This document shows positions 22,341 to 36,127 of a DNA stretch of 64,000 bases, in pieces. Source of the stretch: Spongilla lacustris (Eukaryota; Porifera; Demospongiae; Spongillida; Spongillidae). The notes under the pieces are model-generated. The model did no database searches. It had not been told where the DNA came from and saw only the letters and a program-made list of their open reading frames with translations. The stretch covers positions 15,252,331-15,316,330 of the forward strand of contig OX442415.1 in the NCBI GenBank assembly GCA_949361645.1, written 5' to 3'. The position numbers and the translations under genes were made by a program. The number at the start of each line of letters is the position of its first letter. Position 1 is the first letter of the stretch.

Positions 22341-23377
22341 CTTCCCACAGTAGGCCATATCTGCAGAGACACAGATCCCTTGACCCAGGGAGCCTGTGGC
22401 CACATCTACGTAGTTCCGACACTGGAGGAGAAAGGGGATGGGGAGGGAGGGACAGATGGGGAGGGAGAGGGAGGAGGGGACGAAGGAGGGAGGGGAGGGA
22501 GGAGAGGACAGAGTGGATGGAAGGGAGGAGAGGACAGAGTAGATGGAAGGGAGGAGAGGACAGAGTGGATGGAAGGGAGGAGAGGACAGAGTGGATGGAA
22601 GGGAGGAGAGGACAGAGTGGATGGAAGGGAGGGGATGATAGTACGAGAGTGAGGTAAGAGGAACACAAGTGGTCAGTGAATATCCATCATAAATGTACTT
22701 AGCAAACAGGGAGAGGGAGGAAGGTAGCTGAGGTGCTTACAGGTGTGGGGTGTCCCTCTAAGATGGAGTCCACCTTGCGCAGGGTGAGCGGATGTTCTTA
22801 GGTGATGAGCCTCACACCATGCTGCATACAGGATGGGGCAGGCATGACCCTGTGAGGGTGTGAGGGGGTAGTGACATCACTACCCACACATCTACAATGT
22901 ACACAATAAATTTTAAAATGCCAACAGTATGTATGCAGGTTTCCACTCCTACATGTATGTTTTCACTTTAATGACAGGAAATGCAGACATATACATGTAT
23001 GTAGCTTACCTTGGAGAGTACAAATCTGTCACTGGACGGATCCTTGGGGACGTCATCTGTGTGGAGAGGGGGGAGGTAACCATATCACAGTTAATACTAA
23101 TTATGGACACCCATATGGACGACATACAATATCAAAATAGCTACATGTATCTATCCCTAGATAAATGAACATACATGTATATAACCCCCTCCTCTTCTCT
23201 CAGACTCCACCTCCTTAAACAACCCTCCTTCACCTGGCACAATGCCCCCCTCCCTCCTCCCCCCATGACCTTCCTCCTATGCCCTCTCTCCAGAGGACAA
23301 ACCTACTGGTGTAGTGCAGCTCATAGAAGAACAGCACAGCTAAGATCTCCGCAGCTGATGCACTCGAGGTAGGATGG
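22341..23377 (-). pseudogene. TKT: Transketolase, internal 5' exons with frame damage
   Basis: Transketolase is the thiamine-diphosphate enzyme of the non-oxidative pentose phosphate pathway in the cytosol. Four exons with good GT-AG borders are seen: 23307-23377 (HPTSSASAAEILAVLFFYELHYT), 23010-23056 (NDDVPKDPSSDRFVLSK), 22741-22849 (GHACPILYAAWCEAHHL...LRKVDSILEGHPTP) and 22341-22421 (YVDVATGSLGQG...MAYCGK). These cover about residues 35-140 of the enzyme, including substrate- and cofactor-contacting SGHPTS and GHA regions. The third exon is 109 bp where 114 is expected, and its two halves lie in different frames. After CGK the frame meets TAG, although GTAGCA there could be a donor. The N-terminal exon and everything after residue 140 are not recognised. 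It may be a truncated pseudogene or a real gene with sequence errors. Confidence 0.8.
22440..22640. repeat. 27-bp GA-rich minisatellite before a transketolase exon
   Basis: Five or so copies of GAGGAGAGGACAGAGTGGAT plus GGAAGGG, preceded by simpler GGGA repeats. In sense orientation the array is pyrimidine-rich and ends at the acceptor (22422-22424) of the VDVATGSLGQG exon. Confidence 0.85.
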
Positions 23378-23573
23378 CTGCAGATATAGAAGGGGAAAGA
23401 CATATAATCTTTGTCCAATGGAGGAGGAGGAGGGAGGGGGAGATAGGGAGGAGGAAGTTGGAAGGGAGGGTCAAAGCGATGACGGAATCGAAACTATAAA
23501 AACCGAGTCACTCAAAATCTTTTCACTATGCACCAGCACGGCTATCTGCATCACTCCTGATACACTTAGCATA

Positions 23574-25385
23574 CCAGCATGACACTCCCCTTGTGCGCAC
23601 CAGTGACACTCCCCTTGTGCGCACCAGTGACACTCCCCTTGTGTGCACCATTGACACTCCCCTTATGCGCACCAGTGACACTCCCCTTGTGTGCACCAGT
23701 GACATTCCCCTTGTGCGCACCAGTGACACTCCCCTTGTGCGCACCAGTGACACTCCCCTTGTGCGCACCAGGGACACTCACCTTGTGTGCACCAGTGACA
23801 CTCCCCTTGTGCGCACCAGTGAGACTCCCCTTGTGCGCACCAGTGACACTCCCCTTGTGTGCACCATTGACACTCCCCTTGTGCGCACTAGTGACACTCC
23901 CCTTGTGTGCACCATTGACACTCCCCTTGTGCGCATAAGTGACACTCCGCTTGTGCGCACCAGTGACACTCCCCTTGTGCACACCAGTGACACCCCCCTC
24001 GTGCACCAGTGACACTCCCCTCGTGTGCACCAGTGACACTCCCCTTGTGCGCACCAGTGACACTCCCCTTGTGCGCACCAGTGACACTCCCCTTGTGCGC
24101 ACCAGTGACACTCCCCTCGTGTGCACCAGTGACACTCCCCTTGTGCGCACCAGTGACACTCCCCTTGTGCGCACCAGTGACACTCCCCTTGTGCGCACCA
24201 GTGACACTCCCCTTGTGCGCACCAGTGACACACCCCTTGTGTGCACCAGTGACACTCCCCTTGTGCGCACCAGTGACACTCCCCTCGTGCACACCAGTGA
24301 CACTCCCCTCGTGCGCACTAGTGACACTTCCCTTGTGTGCACCAGTGACACTCCCCTTGTGCGCACCAGTGACACTCCCCTCGTGCGCACCAGTGACACT
24401 CCCCTCGTGCGCACCAGTGACACTCCCCTCGTGTGCACCAGTGACACTCCCCTTGTGCGCACCAGTGACACTCCACTTGTGCGCACCAGTGACACTCCCC
24501 TCGTGTGCACCAGTGACACTCCCCTTGTGCGCACCAGTGACACTCCCCTTGTGCGCACCAGTGACACTCCCCTTGTGCGCACCAGTGACACTCCCCTTGT
24601 GCGCACTAGTGACACTCCCCTTGTGCGCACCAGTGACACACCCCTTGTGCGCACCAGTGACACTCCCCTTGTGTGCACCAGTGACACTCCCCTTGTGCGC
24701 ACCAGTGACACTCCCCTCGTGCGCACCAGTGACACTCCCCTTGTGCGCACCAGTGACACTCCACTTGTGCGCACCAGTGACACTCCCCTCGTGTGCACCA
24801 GTGACACACCCCTTGTGCGCACCAGTGACACTCCCCTCGTGCGCACCAGTGACACTCCCCTCGTGCGCACCAGTGACACTCCCCTCGTGCGCACCAGTGA
24901 CACTCCCCTTGTGCGCACCAGTGACACTCCCCTTGTGCGCACCAGTGACACTCCACTTGTGCGCACCAGTGACACTCCCCTCGTGTGCACCAGTGACACT
25001 CCCCTTGTGCGCACCAGTGACACTCCCCTTGTGCGCACCAGTGACACTCCCCTTTTGCGCACCAGTGACACACCCCTTGTGCGCACCAGTGACACTCCCC
25101 TTGTGTGCACCAGTGACACTCCCCTTGTGCGCACCAGTGACACTCCCCTCGTGCGCACCAGTGACACTCCCCTCGTGCGCACCAGTGACACTCCCCTTGT
25201 GCGCACCATTGACACTCCCCTTGTGCGCATAAGTGACACTCCCCTTGTGCGCACCAGTGACACTCCCCTTGTGCGCACCAGTGACACTCCCCTTGTGCGC
25301 ACCAGTGACACTCCCCTTGTGCGCACCAGTGACACTCCCCTCGTGCACACCAGTGCCACTCCCCTTGTGCGCACAAGAGACACAG
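23574..25385. repeat. 24-bp VNTR, about 75 copies
   Basis: Unit CACTCCCCTTGTGCGC plus ACCAGTGA with a few variable sites (T/C before GTG, G/A in GCGC/GTGC). Because 24 is a multiple of three and the unit lacks stops in most frames, several frames on both strands stay open for hundreds of codons (octapeptides such as GVSLVRTR or SDTPLVRT). It lies where the upstream intron of the transketolase HPTSS exon would be. Coding use is not supported. Confidence 0.9.
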
Positions 25386-25585
25386 CATGTGACCTACATG
25401 TACAATCTCTTTGTTGGAGAGGTGTGCAGCGACCTTGACACGATATTCCTGATGGGCGGCAATAGGGTTACCTGCCAACTGCAGCTGAGGGAGCATGGGA
25501 GGGGCAGAGGATGAGGAGAGTAGGGTGGGAGGGGCACTGATAAAGGGAGGGAGGGGAACAGAAAGAAAGAGGGAGGGGAACATCT
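25386..25585 (-). other. Possible upstream exon of the transketolase locus
   Basis: A minus-strand reading LQLAGNPIAAHQEYRVKVAAHLSNKEI (about 25415-25495) looks protein-like and is followed by possible donors (GTACAT or GTAGGT). VAAHL could correspond to the helix that begins transketolase, but the match is weak. Confidence 0.25.
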
Positions 25586-27655
25586 GTTTCCCTACCTCTA
25601 CCTACATATACATGTAAACATTAGAGCCACCACATCCACCCTCCCTACCATTACACTTGGGGATCAGATCACTATAGCACACCCAGGATCAGCTCAGTGC
25701 CCTATAGCATGTGAACATATCAAGGTGACCACATTACCCAAATTTTACTGTACATGTCTTATAAATATGCTTATGCCACATGCAAGCATAATGGCCTTAG
25801 CACCTGTCCATTGAATGTTTATAGACATGAACATATGTAAGCATCCTAATATGGTCAAAGTGAAGGCATTGAACCAAATTTATTCCATTCCAGAAATTCA
25901 GTTCCAGCATTAGATGCCTGTATATCTAACTCGAGTTATTCTGCTGTACCTGCCTATCCGGTGATCGGATAACATAAAATTCCCACACAAACTCAACAGA
26001 GATGTGCTTACATATGCCTTTAATGAGTATAAATGGAATGGTGACTACCATGATGAGAAACACACCCACTTGAACACGCGCACTCATGGGGACAAATGTC
26101 CATCACAGGTTGTGTGAGTGTCAGAGTCTACACAACATCACATCCAATGTTCTGATGGTTTTACAAATAGTTTTCAACGGTCTACTTCGTTAAAATGTAT
26201 TGCGTGTGCGCTACATGTAGGCCTATGCACACGCCACTCTAGCAAGTGCTAATGCTACGCCGCTGCTGCAATTGGAATTGTTATGTGTACAGGATATCTA
26301 GAGTGTTGATATTACTATAGTTTCTACACCTCTCACTTCACTAGCTTACACACGTATCAACAAAACTCTTCACATGTACAGTCCTAGACACGCACATCAA
26401 TTAACGCACTCCTTTATATCACTCCTAGACACAAGTTTTTTACGTTTCGTACATGGGATTGTACTATACTCAGACACACGAATTAAGAGCTGACAAAGGG
26501 CTACCCATTTGAGGTACGGTTAAATAACGGAGCCCAATTCTATGGTATTTGGCAGGAGCCAACCTAGCGGAATGCACCACGTACATGTATGGGCCACATG
26601 GATTCTTACCAATTTACGTGCATGATCAGATGAAAGAAGCCGTCATGGAACATACTGTACTCAGTACGGAGTATTTAACGATCGGAGCGATCAACACACA
26701 CCAATATGTAGCTGCTAACAGTTACATTGCTGTCCCAGACTCCTCCAAGGCTTGAGAAAAGGCGATCCATATCTGTTCAAAAGTTTGCTCACGCGCATAC
26801 TACTTGTACACGACCAATTCCTAACAGTCCTAAACCAGTCCTGCAAAACCTGTACCAGTCCTGAACGTCCTGTACCGGTACTGGTACAGGACTTCGGCCC
26901 TGTATTGCTCGTGTTTTTCAGGGTCGGAATTCTGACCGTATTACGTACGTTTATAATTATACGAACTAATCAGATTTTAATTAGAAAACCTATTACTTCC
27001 TTGTATTTACCCCGAAAAACAGGCCTGTTCCAATGCTGGTTGCGTTTAGTGCGCTCGTTGAACTATACTGATTATACTATACTGATTGAAAATGGACTTA
27101 GGTTGCAGTGTCACGTTGACTTATATACGTGCACAGATTCAGTACCTATATAGTCACTCTCCATATTGCTACGTGAATAAGCCGGTGAAGTCCGAAAGAG
27201 GCTCAGAGCCAATCGTGGATATATTAAATACATAATTGCATGCATGCTAGGAAGAACTAGAACCCAGAGCATGCTGTATGCTTTGTAAGTCACAAGGTAC
27301 AGAATAAGGGGCATGCTTCATGTTGCAGGTGTCAACAACACAGAAAGGTCAGACATTGATGTGTTACCAAAAAGCTATTTGTAGATGTCGGTGAGGCTTA
27401 TAATTCTTTGATTTGAAGCCAGAACGAATATATGGGCTCCTAGCAAGGACATTGCACACAGTTTTTCTGCATGTGCTAAACAAGCATTCTAAACATCATG
27501 ATCAATTCAACTCCTAGTGGTATGCATAGAGTGTTAACCCTATCAGTTAGAAATACGAGTGTTGTGGATGCATGTTATTGATGCAGATGCAGTGATGATA
27601 TACTAGTAAAGCTTTTTAGCTCTACAATGGTGACTCTTAACTTCATAAGGTATAT
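25586..27655. other. No recognised gene
   Basis: About 2 kb of mixed sequence with short ORFs only. Near 26875-26890 there is a small inverted repeat CCTGTACCGGTACTGGTACAGG. Confidence 0.4.
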
Positions 27656-27663
27656 GTTTTGTA

Positions 27664-27765
27664 CGTGGGGGGGGGGGGGGGGGGGGGGTATGTATATATG
27701 TGCATACATGCATATATGTGTGTTTGTGTACATGTATGCATGTGTGTGTGTGTGAGCGTGTGTGT
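27664..27765. repeat. Poly-G run and TG/TA microsatellite
   Basis: About 20 consecutive G, then alternating TATG/TGTG sequence to about 27765. Confidence 0.9.
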
Positions 27766-27779
27766 ATTTCTTCGATTTG

Positions 27780-28475
27780 AAAAAGGCCTATACCTTGTGG
27801 TTGCTACTAGCACGATTGGGCTTCCCATCAAAGCTAGTCACATATTAAGAGGCCTTCATGTCAATATGGAAGCCTCAGTCCGTGTTGATGGTGTCATCAG
27901 AACCTCTTCAAGTTTCAACTGGTCTTAAACAGGGGTGTGTGCTGGCACCCTTCCTGTTTAACCTACTTCAATAAAGTGATGCATCAAGTCTTACGTGACC
28001 ACAATGATGGTGCTGATATAGGTTGGATGGCAACATATTCCTGACACTATACTGTTCTCGCAAGATCCCACCTCCAACATTATGCCTCTACTCTTATTTC
28101 CATAGCTATGCTACGGTGGCTGGGTCATATCTACATAATGGAGGACAATGTACAGACTTCCTAAACAAATACTTTGTGGGGAAATTTCATCTGCAAATTG
28201 TCCACAACATAAACCAAAACATGGATGGAGGGACTGTGTTTCAAAAGACCTCTCCTTTTGGTCTCTCCAACAACTGGCAATGTATTGCAGTATTGAGGTC
28301 ACAGTGGAGAACTCGCTTTTTAATGGCGTGGCCTTAATGGAAGCAAAGCTTAATGAGAAGGCTAGGATGTTGCGAGACTGCCACAAGGGTGCATCCTCCC
28401 TACAGCATAGCTGCTATTGTCCTATCTGTAATAAAAGTTTTACTAGTCAGTGTGAAATATCTGAGAAGTCCTAAC
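27780..28475 (+). pseudogene. Degenerate LINE reverse transcriptase 3' portion
   Basis: Scattered pieces in different frames: SVRVDGV and, one base shifted, STGLKQGCVLAPFLFN (RT core) near 27870-27965; LRWLGHI near 28110; PKHGWRDCVSKDL near 28215-28250; and a C-terminal CPICNKSFTSQ zinc-finger-like end near 28420-28450. This order (RT palm, C-terminal RWLGH and WRD segments, terminal zinc finger) is that of APE-type LINE elements. Several frameshifts and stops show it is dead. It lacks the rest of the RT and the endonuclease. Confidence 0.6.
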
Positions 28476-28495
28476 ACCCCAAAACATGGTCAACA

Positions 28496-28588
28496 TGCAA
28501 GGGCTACCCACCCTCCAAGGGCTACCCACCCTCCTAGGGCTACCCACCCTCCTAGGGCTACCCACCCTCCAAGGGCTACCCACCCACT
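28496..28588. repeat. 18-bp tandem repeat
   Basis: Five copies of AGGGCTACCCACCCTCC(A/T), just after the LINE remnant; possibly its 3' tail. Confidence 0.9.
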
Positions 28589-28721
28589 TAGTGTCTTTTC
28601 ATGGCCTGTTCCTCTATGTTCCTTTACTTTGAACTCTATAAAAGGCATTAATACTCAAACACAAGGAAAAAGCTGATGATACATCTATGTTATACTTGTA
28701 TAAAACGATGGCATATTATTA

Positions 28722-28956
28722 TTATTATGTGTGTGTGTGTGTGTGTATGTGTGTGTGCAAGCATGCATGCATGTATGTGTGTAAGGAAGAGACTAGTCTA
28801 GACATAGTTAGAGAACATATATATCACCAAGCTAACAACATTCAAAGGTCTACAGCATCTATATCTGATTTTGACCAAAGATGTGTTTTACAGAGATGGA
28901 TTTTAACTCCTTTAGCGCATGTAGACCAGAAGTAGCAATCTGAGGCTGGACACAAC

Positions 28957-29000
<44 letters not shown>

Positions 29001-29032
29001 TGTGTATGTATGTATGTATGTATGTATGTACC
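28722..29032. repeat. TTA, GT and GTAT microsatellites
   Basis: (TTA)n and GT repeat at 28712-28760, and GT then GTAT repeats at 28962-29030, separated by about 190 bases without a recognised feature. Confidence 0.85.
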
Positions 29033-29109
29033 TGACTTTGCTATTCTTCCTCCAAACGTATTGTATTACGTGTACAGTGCAGTGCGATGGTTTATTATTA
29101 TTATGATTG

Positions 29110-30510
29110 GTCCTCCTAATGGTCTCATTGTAAACTTCCATAAATGTGAGATATTTAGCAAACATGATGTCAGCCTTTTCCCTCCAGAAATGAAAAGATC
29201 AACACACCCTAATATTGTCATCTTGGGCATCCCCATTGGTGACAAGGCTTTTTGCTCCACCTTCATTTCGGAGAAACATGAAGAAGCCAAAGCTCTCCTG
29301 CTCAAACTGGAGGAAGTGAGTGCAGTTGACCCACATGTGGCCTTTTCCCTTCTACGTCAATGTGCGGGATTCTGTAAGCTGGCCCACCTTGCTCGTGGCA
29401 CACCACCCTCCCAAGCCATATCAGCCCTTGAGGCCTTTGATCACAACATCCGATCAACCTTCTCCAAGTGCACAGTAGTCGACACCTCCAATCAGGCCTG
29501 GCAACAGGCGGAGCTCAGCTTAGGCAGGGGTGGCCTGGGCATGCGCTCCCTGAGTCGGCATTCCCCAGCAGCATACATTGCCTCTCTGAGCTCCTCTGGT
29601 GCTGGTCCATTGTCCCAAGAACACCTTATCCATGCAGTAGAGTTGTTTAACTCACTTGTTCCTTCATCTGAGGCGATCAGCATTGAAAATATGTTGACAT
29701 CCCCTATCAATCAGAAGGTGCTTTCCAACAAAATAGACAGCCACCTGTTTAATTTACTACTGGAGCAATCATCTCCTGCAGATAGAGCACGCCTTCTCTC
29801 TGTCTCCTCCCCTCATGCTGCATCTTGGGTGTCAGTAATTCCCTCTGAGGGGCTAGGTCTCCATCTCCAGCCTTCAGAGTTCCAGGTGGCGATCAAGTGG
29901 TGGCTGGGCCTAGACACCTCAGGTGGCTCAATTTGTCCCCTGTGTCCTGGAAAAGTGCTGGATCCCCTTGGCCATCATGCACTCACCTGCAAGCGTGGTG
30001 GAGATGTGGTAACCCGCCATAATAAACTGCGTGACACCCTTACTGAGACCTGTCGCAGGGCCCACTTGAGTGTTAAGGTGGAGGCAGGAAGTAGCCTAAC
30101 TCATGACCATAGCCACACTCGCCCTGCAGACATACTAGTACCCAACTGGTCTTTGGGTAAGCCGGCAGCCTTTGACTTGTCTGTGACGTCACCGCTTAAC
30201 TCCAATGTTATACTTGAAGCGGGACTAGCAGCAGGTCAGGCTGCCAGAGCTACTGAGCTGAGAAAGCATGAAGAAAATGATGCCAAATGCAAGGAGCTAG
30301 GTTGGGTTTGTGTCCCCATGGTGGTTGAGGCATATGGTGCTTGGGGACAGAAGCAATGGAGTCTTTGGCACTTCTGGCCTCTCGCCTTGCGACCAGCTGC
30401 AACAGGGCTAAGGCTGTGGTCCTAGCTGAGCTATATGGCAGGCTGAACCTCTGCTTAGTTAGAGCCAACGCTGTAGCCATCCTCTCCAGATGTTTTGTAC
30501 CAGACCAGTA
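29110..30510 (+). pseudogene. Non-LTR retroelement C-terminal region with zinc motif
   Basis: An open frame from about 29110 to 30423 starts within an RT-thumb-like segment (GLIVNFHKCEIFS, LGIPIGD), then has GGLGMRSLSRHSPAAYIASL, the cysteine/histidine module CPLCPGKVLDPLGHHALTC, RHNKLRDTL, RPADILVPNW and AFDLSVTSPL. The CCHC-like module followed by RPxD...D resembles restriction-like endonuclease regions of R2/NeSL-type elements; multi-copy proteins like this are common in sponges and cnidarians, from memory. A one-base frameshift near 30340 moves the continuation (ESLALLASRLATSCNRAKAV...) to another frame ending at a stop near 30510. The catalytic RT half is missing and replaced by microsatellite. 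Confidence 0.6.
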
Positions 30511-30565
30511 GTAATAATAGGGTGTATTTATGCATTGTGAATATCTACATGTAATATGTATGAAC

Positions 30566-30614
<49 letters not shown>
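30566..30614. repeat. (TTA)n microsatellite
   Basis: About 16 TTA repeats just after the retroelement remnant, then a TATG-rich tract to about 30700. Confidence 0.95.
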
Positions 30615-30615
<1 letters not shown>

Positions 30616-30779
30616 GCATGTATATGTATGTATGTGTGTGTATGTGTGTGTGCGTACGTATGTATGTATGTGTGTTTATGTACGTATGTATTTATGTATG
30701 TAACAGTACATGTGTACATAATTGCAATGGAAATGATATGTTTCTATTTATGTATGCATTTAAGTATCAATGCATGCAG

Positions 30780-33085
30780 TGATGTAAGCCATGTGCATTA
30801 TCAGATGGCATGATGTACCTCCACAGTGTGGCACATCTGTGATTAAGGATGTCAAAATCCAGGGCCAGCTATGCTTATCATTGTCTTTTTCATATGCCGC
30901 ATGGAGTGGACTGCGATACTTCTGTACTTCAATGGGCAGTGTAAATTTGTTCAGCTTAAGCAACAGAGGATTTGAGTGAAGTGAGTTTGGATGGTGAAAT
31001 ATTAGTTCCCAGTTAATGTTCTGCCCTCTAGTTGCATGTAAGACCAGCGGTGATCCAAGCCACTTTGTATTACCCAGCAAATGGATGAGGTCACGCAAGG
31101 ATAACAGTTGAATGGATTTCTCTGTCCTTTGTTCACAATAACAAATCTTCTGAGATTTGTTGTCTTCACAGAAGTCTCATCAGTGTGGACAGTACATCAA
31201 ACCACAATCAGTTGAACATAAACCAGCCAGCCAGAATAAATGTATTTACAATCATAACCGAGCTATGGGAAGTATACAGCACATTTGTCCAATACTGCCT
31301 GTCTGCAGACAACATTGAAAGCATAAGAAATTACTTATCTGTCTCATGTTCAAAATAACAATTAATGTATGGTCTCATGTACCAATGTCACGTGCGCGGC
31401 AAATCTGAGCTCGCGTGACCAGAAATGTCTGCGAGGACGTAGAAAGCCAAGTTGACGGAAGCCCAAGTACACAAAAGCTATTCGCCAGGAAAAAATAACT
31501 GCCCGTTCATGTGAGTTCTATCCGGCTTGTATTGTGGTATCATTCTGTTTTGTACATACCGGTACGCAAGGATCGAATACTGTTTACTAGAGCAGCCATG
31601 CATAACGGGTATGAAGCGGTACCAGGTAAGCTTCCTATGTTAAACCTGTATCTTAGGGTTTACATGTGTGCATTTCAGCTAAACAGAAATAAGCCTGTTG
31701 CTGGTTTACCATGACTAGGCCTACCGCGATCGTAAGTTACTTACGCACGTGGCTTGCTAAATGGTAGCAACTGACGCCATCACCAGTCGTAAGTTACATA
31801 TGCCAGTTGTTTATTTAAGCTCTATAGCATTCAGTGTCAATTTACCAAGATCACCTCGAGCGTAAGTTACATACGTATATGCTTTGTACTGCTGTTCATT
31901 TTTGTAGGGATTGAAATGGACTTCATTTAGACGGTGAGTTTATATATACTATTCTTTCACTATGTAGCTATACGCTAAACGGAGACATTCACTGGTTAAA
32001 CGCCAGAAGCAGGCGTCTTCCACACGTAAGTAAAGCAAAATATGTTGTTTTATAACTTCATTCGTACATTTACAGTGGCAAATAATGGCAATCATCATAT
32101 CATCAAACCTGGTGTTGTGCTCCCGAACATGCAGTAGTAATAGTGATGTATGGACGTATTTGTAATTTTGTTTTTCAATGAAGCTTTTGACAACAAATGA
32201 AAACGATAATAACTAGCAATAAATTTTATGCTATAGCATCGAGGCCACGTTTGAATGGCCATACCAGTCCTGGTACCGGGGTGTTTCAGGTTGTTTCAGG
32301 CCTGATAAATTTTTCCCTGGTCCCGGGTATTGCCCGCCCGGGTCAAACCAATCCTGATATATTAGGGTCGGAACAGGTTGTTCACAACCCTGGAACAGGT
32401 TGAAAATAATTGGTTGTGTACATAGTCTCGTACCCAGATTATTAATACGTCTGGGTACGAGACTACATAATGCCGTAATGTTGGGTCTGGTAACGAGAGT
32501 GTAGTATAACAGTAGTATACTCGCAGTGCATCTTTGGTAGTGGTATAACAGCAGAATACGCCAGTGGATGTTGCCGTTATACGCTCTAATTGTATAACAC
32601 TTGTATTCTAGAGTAATACAACTTAATATACTCTGCAGTATAACATTGTTTTAGCACAGTGCATGCAGCTCGTTCGAAATGCACTAAGCGACGATTTGTA
32701 GCTGGAGCTGTCCGTCGTCATATGACTCGTGAAAAGGGAGATCTGTTGGCTAGTTCGAATTACTGCCCGTACTATACATCTATAGTATAACCATAGATAT
32801 TAATATCTATGGTATAGGCCCATTCAACGTTGGACAATAAGACCTACGCCCTGAAATATTGAAACGATTACATCATCAAACATGACCTCAACAAGGACTT
32901 TGTATCTTCGAGCTATATAAGGACTGCACTTGTAGTCCCGCCATTTAAAAGCCATTTTAGCGTACACATACCATTTTTCTATCCTTCGTGTGAATTGCAA
33001 GGCACAACTCTGTACCGTTTGTTAGCTATAGCGCTCGCCACGAGAGTACCACGATTAGATATCCTTCACAAAGATCGGAACACTA
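30780..33085. other. Gene-poor stretch with small palindromes
   Basis: No gene is recognised. Visible structure: three GTAAGTTAC words after C/G at about 31731-31868, a 43-bp inverted repeat TAGTCTCGTACCCAGA...TCTGGGTACGAGACTA at 32423-32465, and the 22-bp palindrome CCATAGATATTAATATCTATGG near 32791-32812. Repeated GTATAACA words occur at 32505-32650. Confidence 0.5.
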
Positions 33086-33089
33086 GACT

Positions 33090-34560
<1,471 letters not shown>

Positions 34561-34969
34561 AACTCGCGCTTTTTTAACACATGCTCGAGATGACGTAACG
34601 GCGTATGCTTATGAAAACGAGGCCAGTGTATTATTGGAAAGCGTAGTATTAATAGTTCACATGTGTGTGTTATAGAGAAATGATTGCTGGTACTAATGCA
34701 TCAGCGTATAATAGCACCAGGTGTAAGCTTCAAGCAAGCCATGCTGTTAAACATTGCATAGCGATAATGAGGCTATCCGCCATCATTTGTAAATCATATA
34801 CCGTAACGCTCTAATTATCAAGTCCAGCTCGAAACAGCCGTGAACAGTGTCGTTAATTAACGTTACGTTTCAAATTAGAAGAAATTATTATCCTACATGT
34901 TATATCGTAAACGCGTATCCGGATATCGTCATAAAAAGGTAAGTCGATGCGGACGACGAATACCTAAGT

Positions 34970-35113
34970 ACCTCCGAATGGAGATTCACAAACCGGTTAT
35001 TTCGAATAGTACAAATCCAATAATCGATTTTTCCGAGTAGGGCTAAATTACTATTCGAACGGATAGGTTTTTGCGAATATCCGAATAACCCGATAACCGG
35101 TTACACACCCTAG
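34970..35113. mobile_element. Right end of a second MULE-like element
   Basis: Shares GGTTATTTCGA, AATCGATTTTTC and the terminal GGTTACACACCCT with the right end of the 9745-13853 element. No matching left end was found upstream, so this is a solo or truncated end. Confidence 0.65.
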
Positions 35114-35860
35114 AGCAAACATAGAAAGAAGGGCAATCTTGGAATATATTACATCACAGCAGTATAAGACAGTTTGATCTGCTCACTTGCTATCAACATT
35201 AAATCACATCAAACAATTTCTTTCTTTTAAACAGCTAAGTATCTGAACTGGCATGTAGGCAACACCCAGTCTCTCAGCCAGGTATCTTGAAAGGTGAGGG
35301 GACCCCTCACCCCTATAAAAGAAGCAGTAGTGGAGGAGAGGAGGTATTAGTAGTGAAGGAACAAAATATTAAGCTCAGACCACAAATGCCTTCAGTTACC
35401 CTGGCTCCAACCAGAGCATCATGATATTTAATGCCATTTCTAATGACTAATACACTTTTCATTAAACCGCTATGGATTAACAGCTGCCAAAATTGGTTCA
35501 TCAGGATCAACCTAAGCATAGCCCCCCCCCCCCCCCCCCCCCCCCGTCATGAAACTATCCTCACATGATTCAAAGCCCTCTTCTCTTGACTGATGGAACA
35601 CATGCATTCTCCATAGCCAGTAGCAAAGGCATCAGGATTAATCACCTTAAATGGCTGTCTTTGATGTGAGGATGTATATGATTAAAGCAATTAGCCATTC
35701 ACACCATAGATGCTTACCAGATTGCTTGTCATTTTCATAAGTGGTGTGCAAAAGGACCACCACTGAGTACAGCACAGAATAGGTCTACCATCATGGCCAA
35801 ACTGTATGTCCATTATATCCAGCTGTGTTGGGGCAAACAGGTGGAGAAGGAAGTGATTCG
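35114..35860 (+). repeat. Middle segment of the composite element, copy 3 (partial)
   Basis: Closely follows 54660-55370: TTGATCTGCTCACTTGCTAT, CAGCTAAGTATCTGAACTGG, TGGCATGTAGGCAACACCCAG and GGAGGAGAGGAGGTATTAGT all recur. Contains a C homopolymer at 35522-35545. On the minus strand it ends with the splice-acceptor-like CAACACAG before CTGGATATAATGG. It lacks the foldback and hairpin ends of copies 1 and 2. Confidence 0.75.
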
Positions 35861-36040
35861 TGAAGGATGGGAAGGAAGAAGAGAGGGAGAGGAGAGAGGA
35901 AGGGATAAGAAAAGGGGAGAGGAGGTGAAGGAAGGATGAGAGGTGAAGGGAGGATGGGAGTTGAAGGAAGGATGGGACGGGAGGATGGAAGAGAGAGGAA
36001 GGGAGGATGGGAAGGGGGAGAGGAGGAGGGGAGGAGGTGA
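35861..36040. repeat. GA-rich minisatellite
   Basis: Imperfect GGAGGATGGGA / GAGAGGAAGGGA repeats, homologous in position to the array in composite copy 2. Confidence 0.8.
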
Positions 36041-36042
36041 TA

Positions 36043-36110
36043 AGAATTATTGTATCTCCACTGCCTTGTTCCCTTCCTTTTTACACCACCATTGCCTTCA
36101 AATCCAGAAT
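36043..36110. repeat. 65-bp dispersed repeat
   Basis: Reverse complement of 2879-2943 in MCM2 intron 7 (TTGTTCCCTTCCTTTTTACAC...TTGCCTTCAAATCC). Confidence 0.8.
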
Positions 36111-36127
36111 GTTTTTTTAAATCTTGT

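Noticed and set aside
23574..25385. CRISPR-like array
   Set aside because: Units are head-to-tail with no unique spacers, and the context is animal DNA.
23566..25438. Very long ORFs (up to about 605 codons) over the 24-bp repeat
   Set aside because: Open frames exist on both strands at once because the unit is a multiple of three without stops; no unique sequence or splice context supports a protein.
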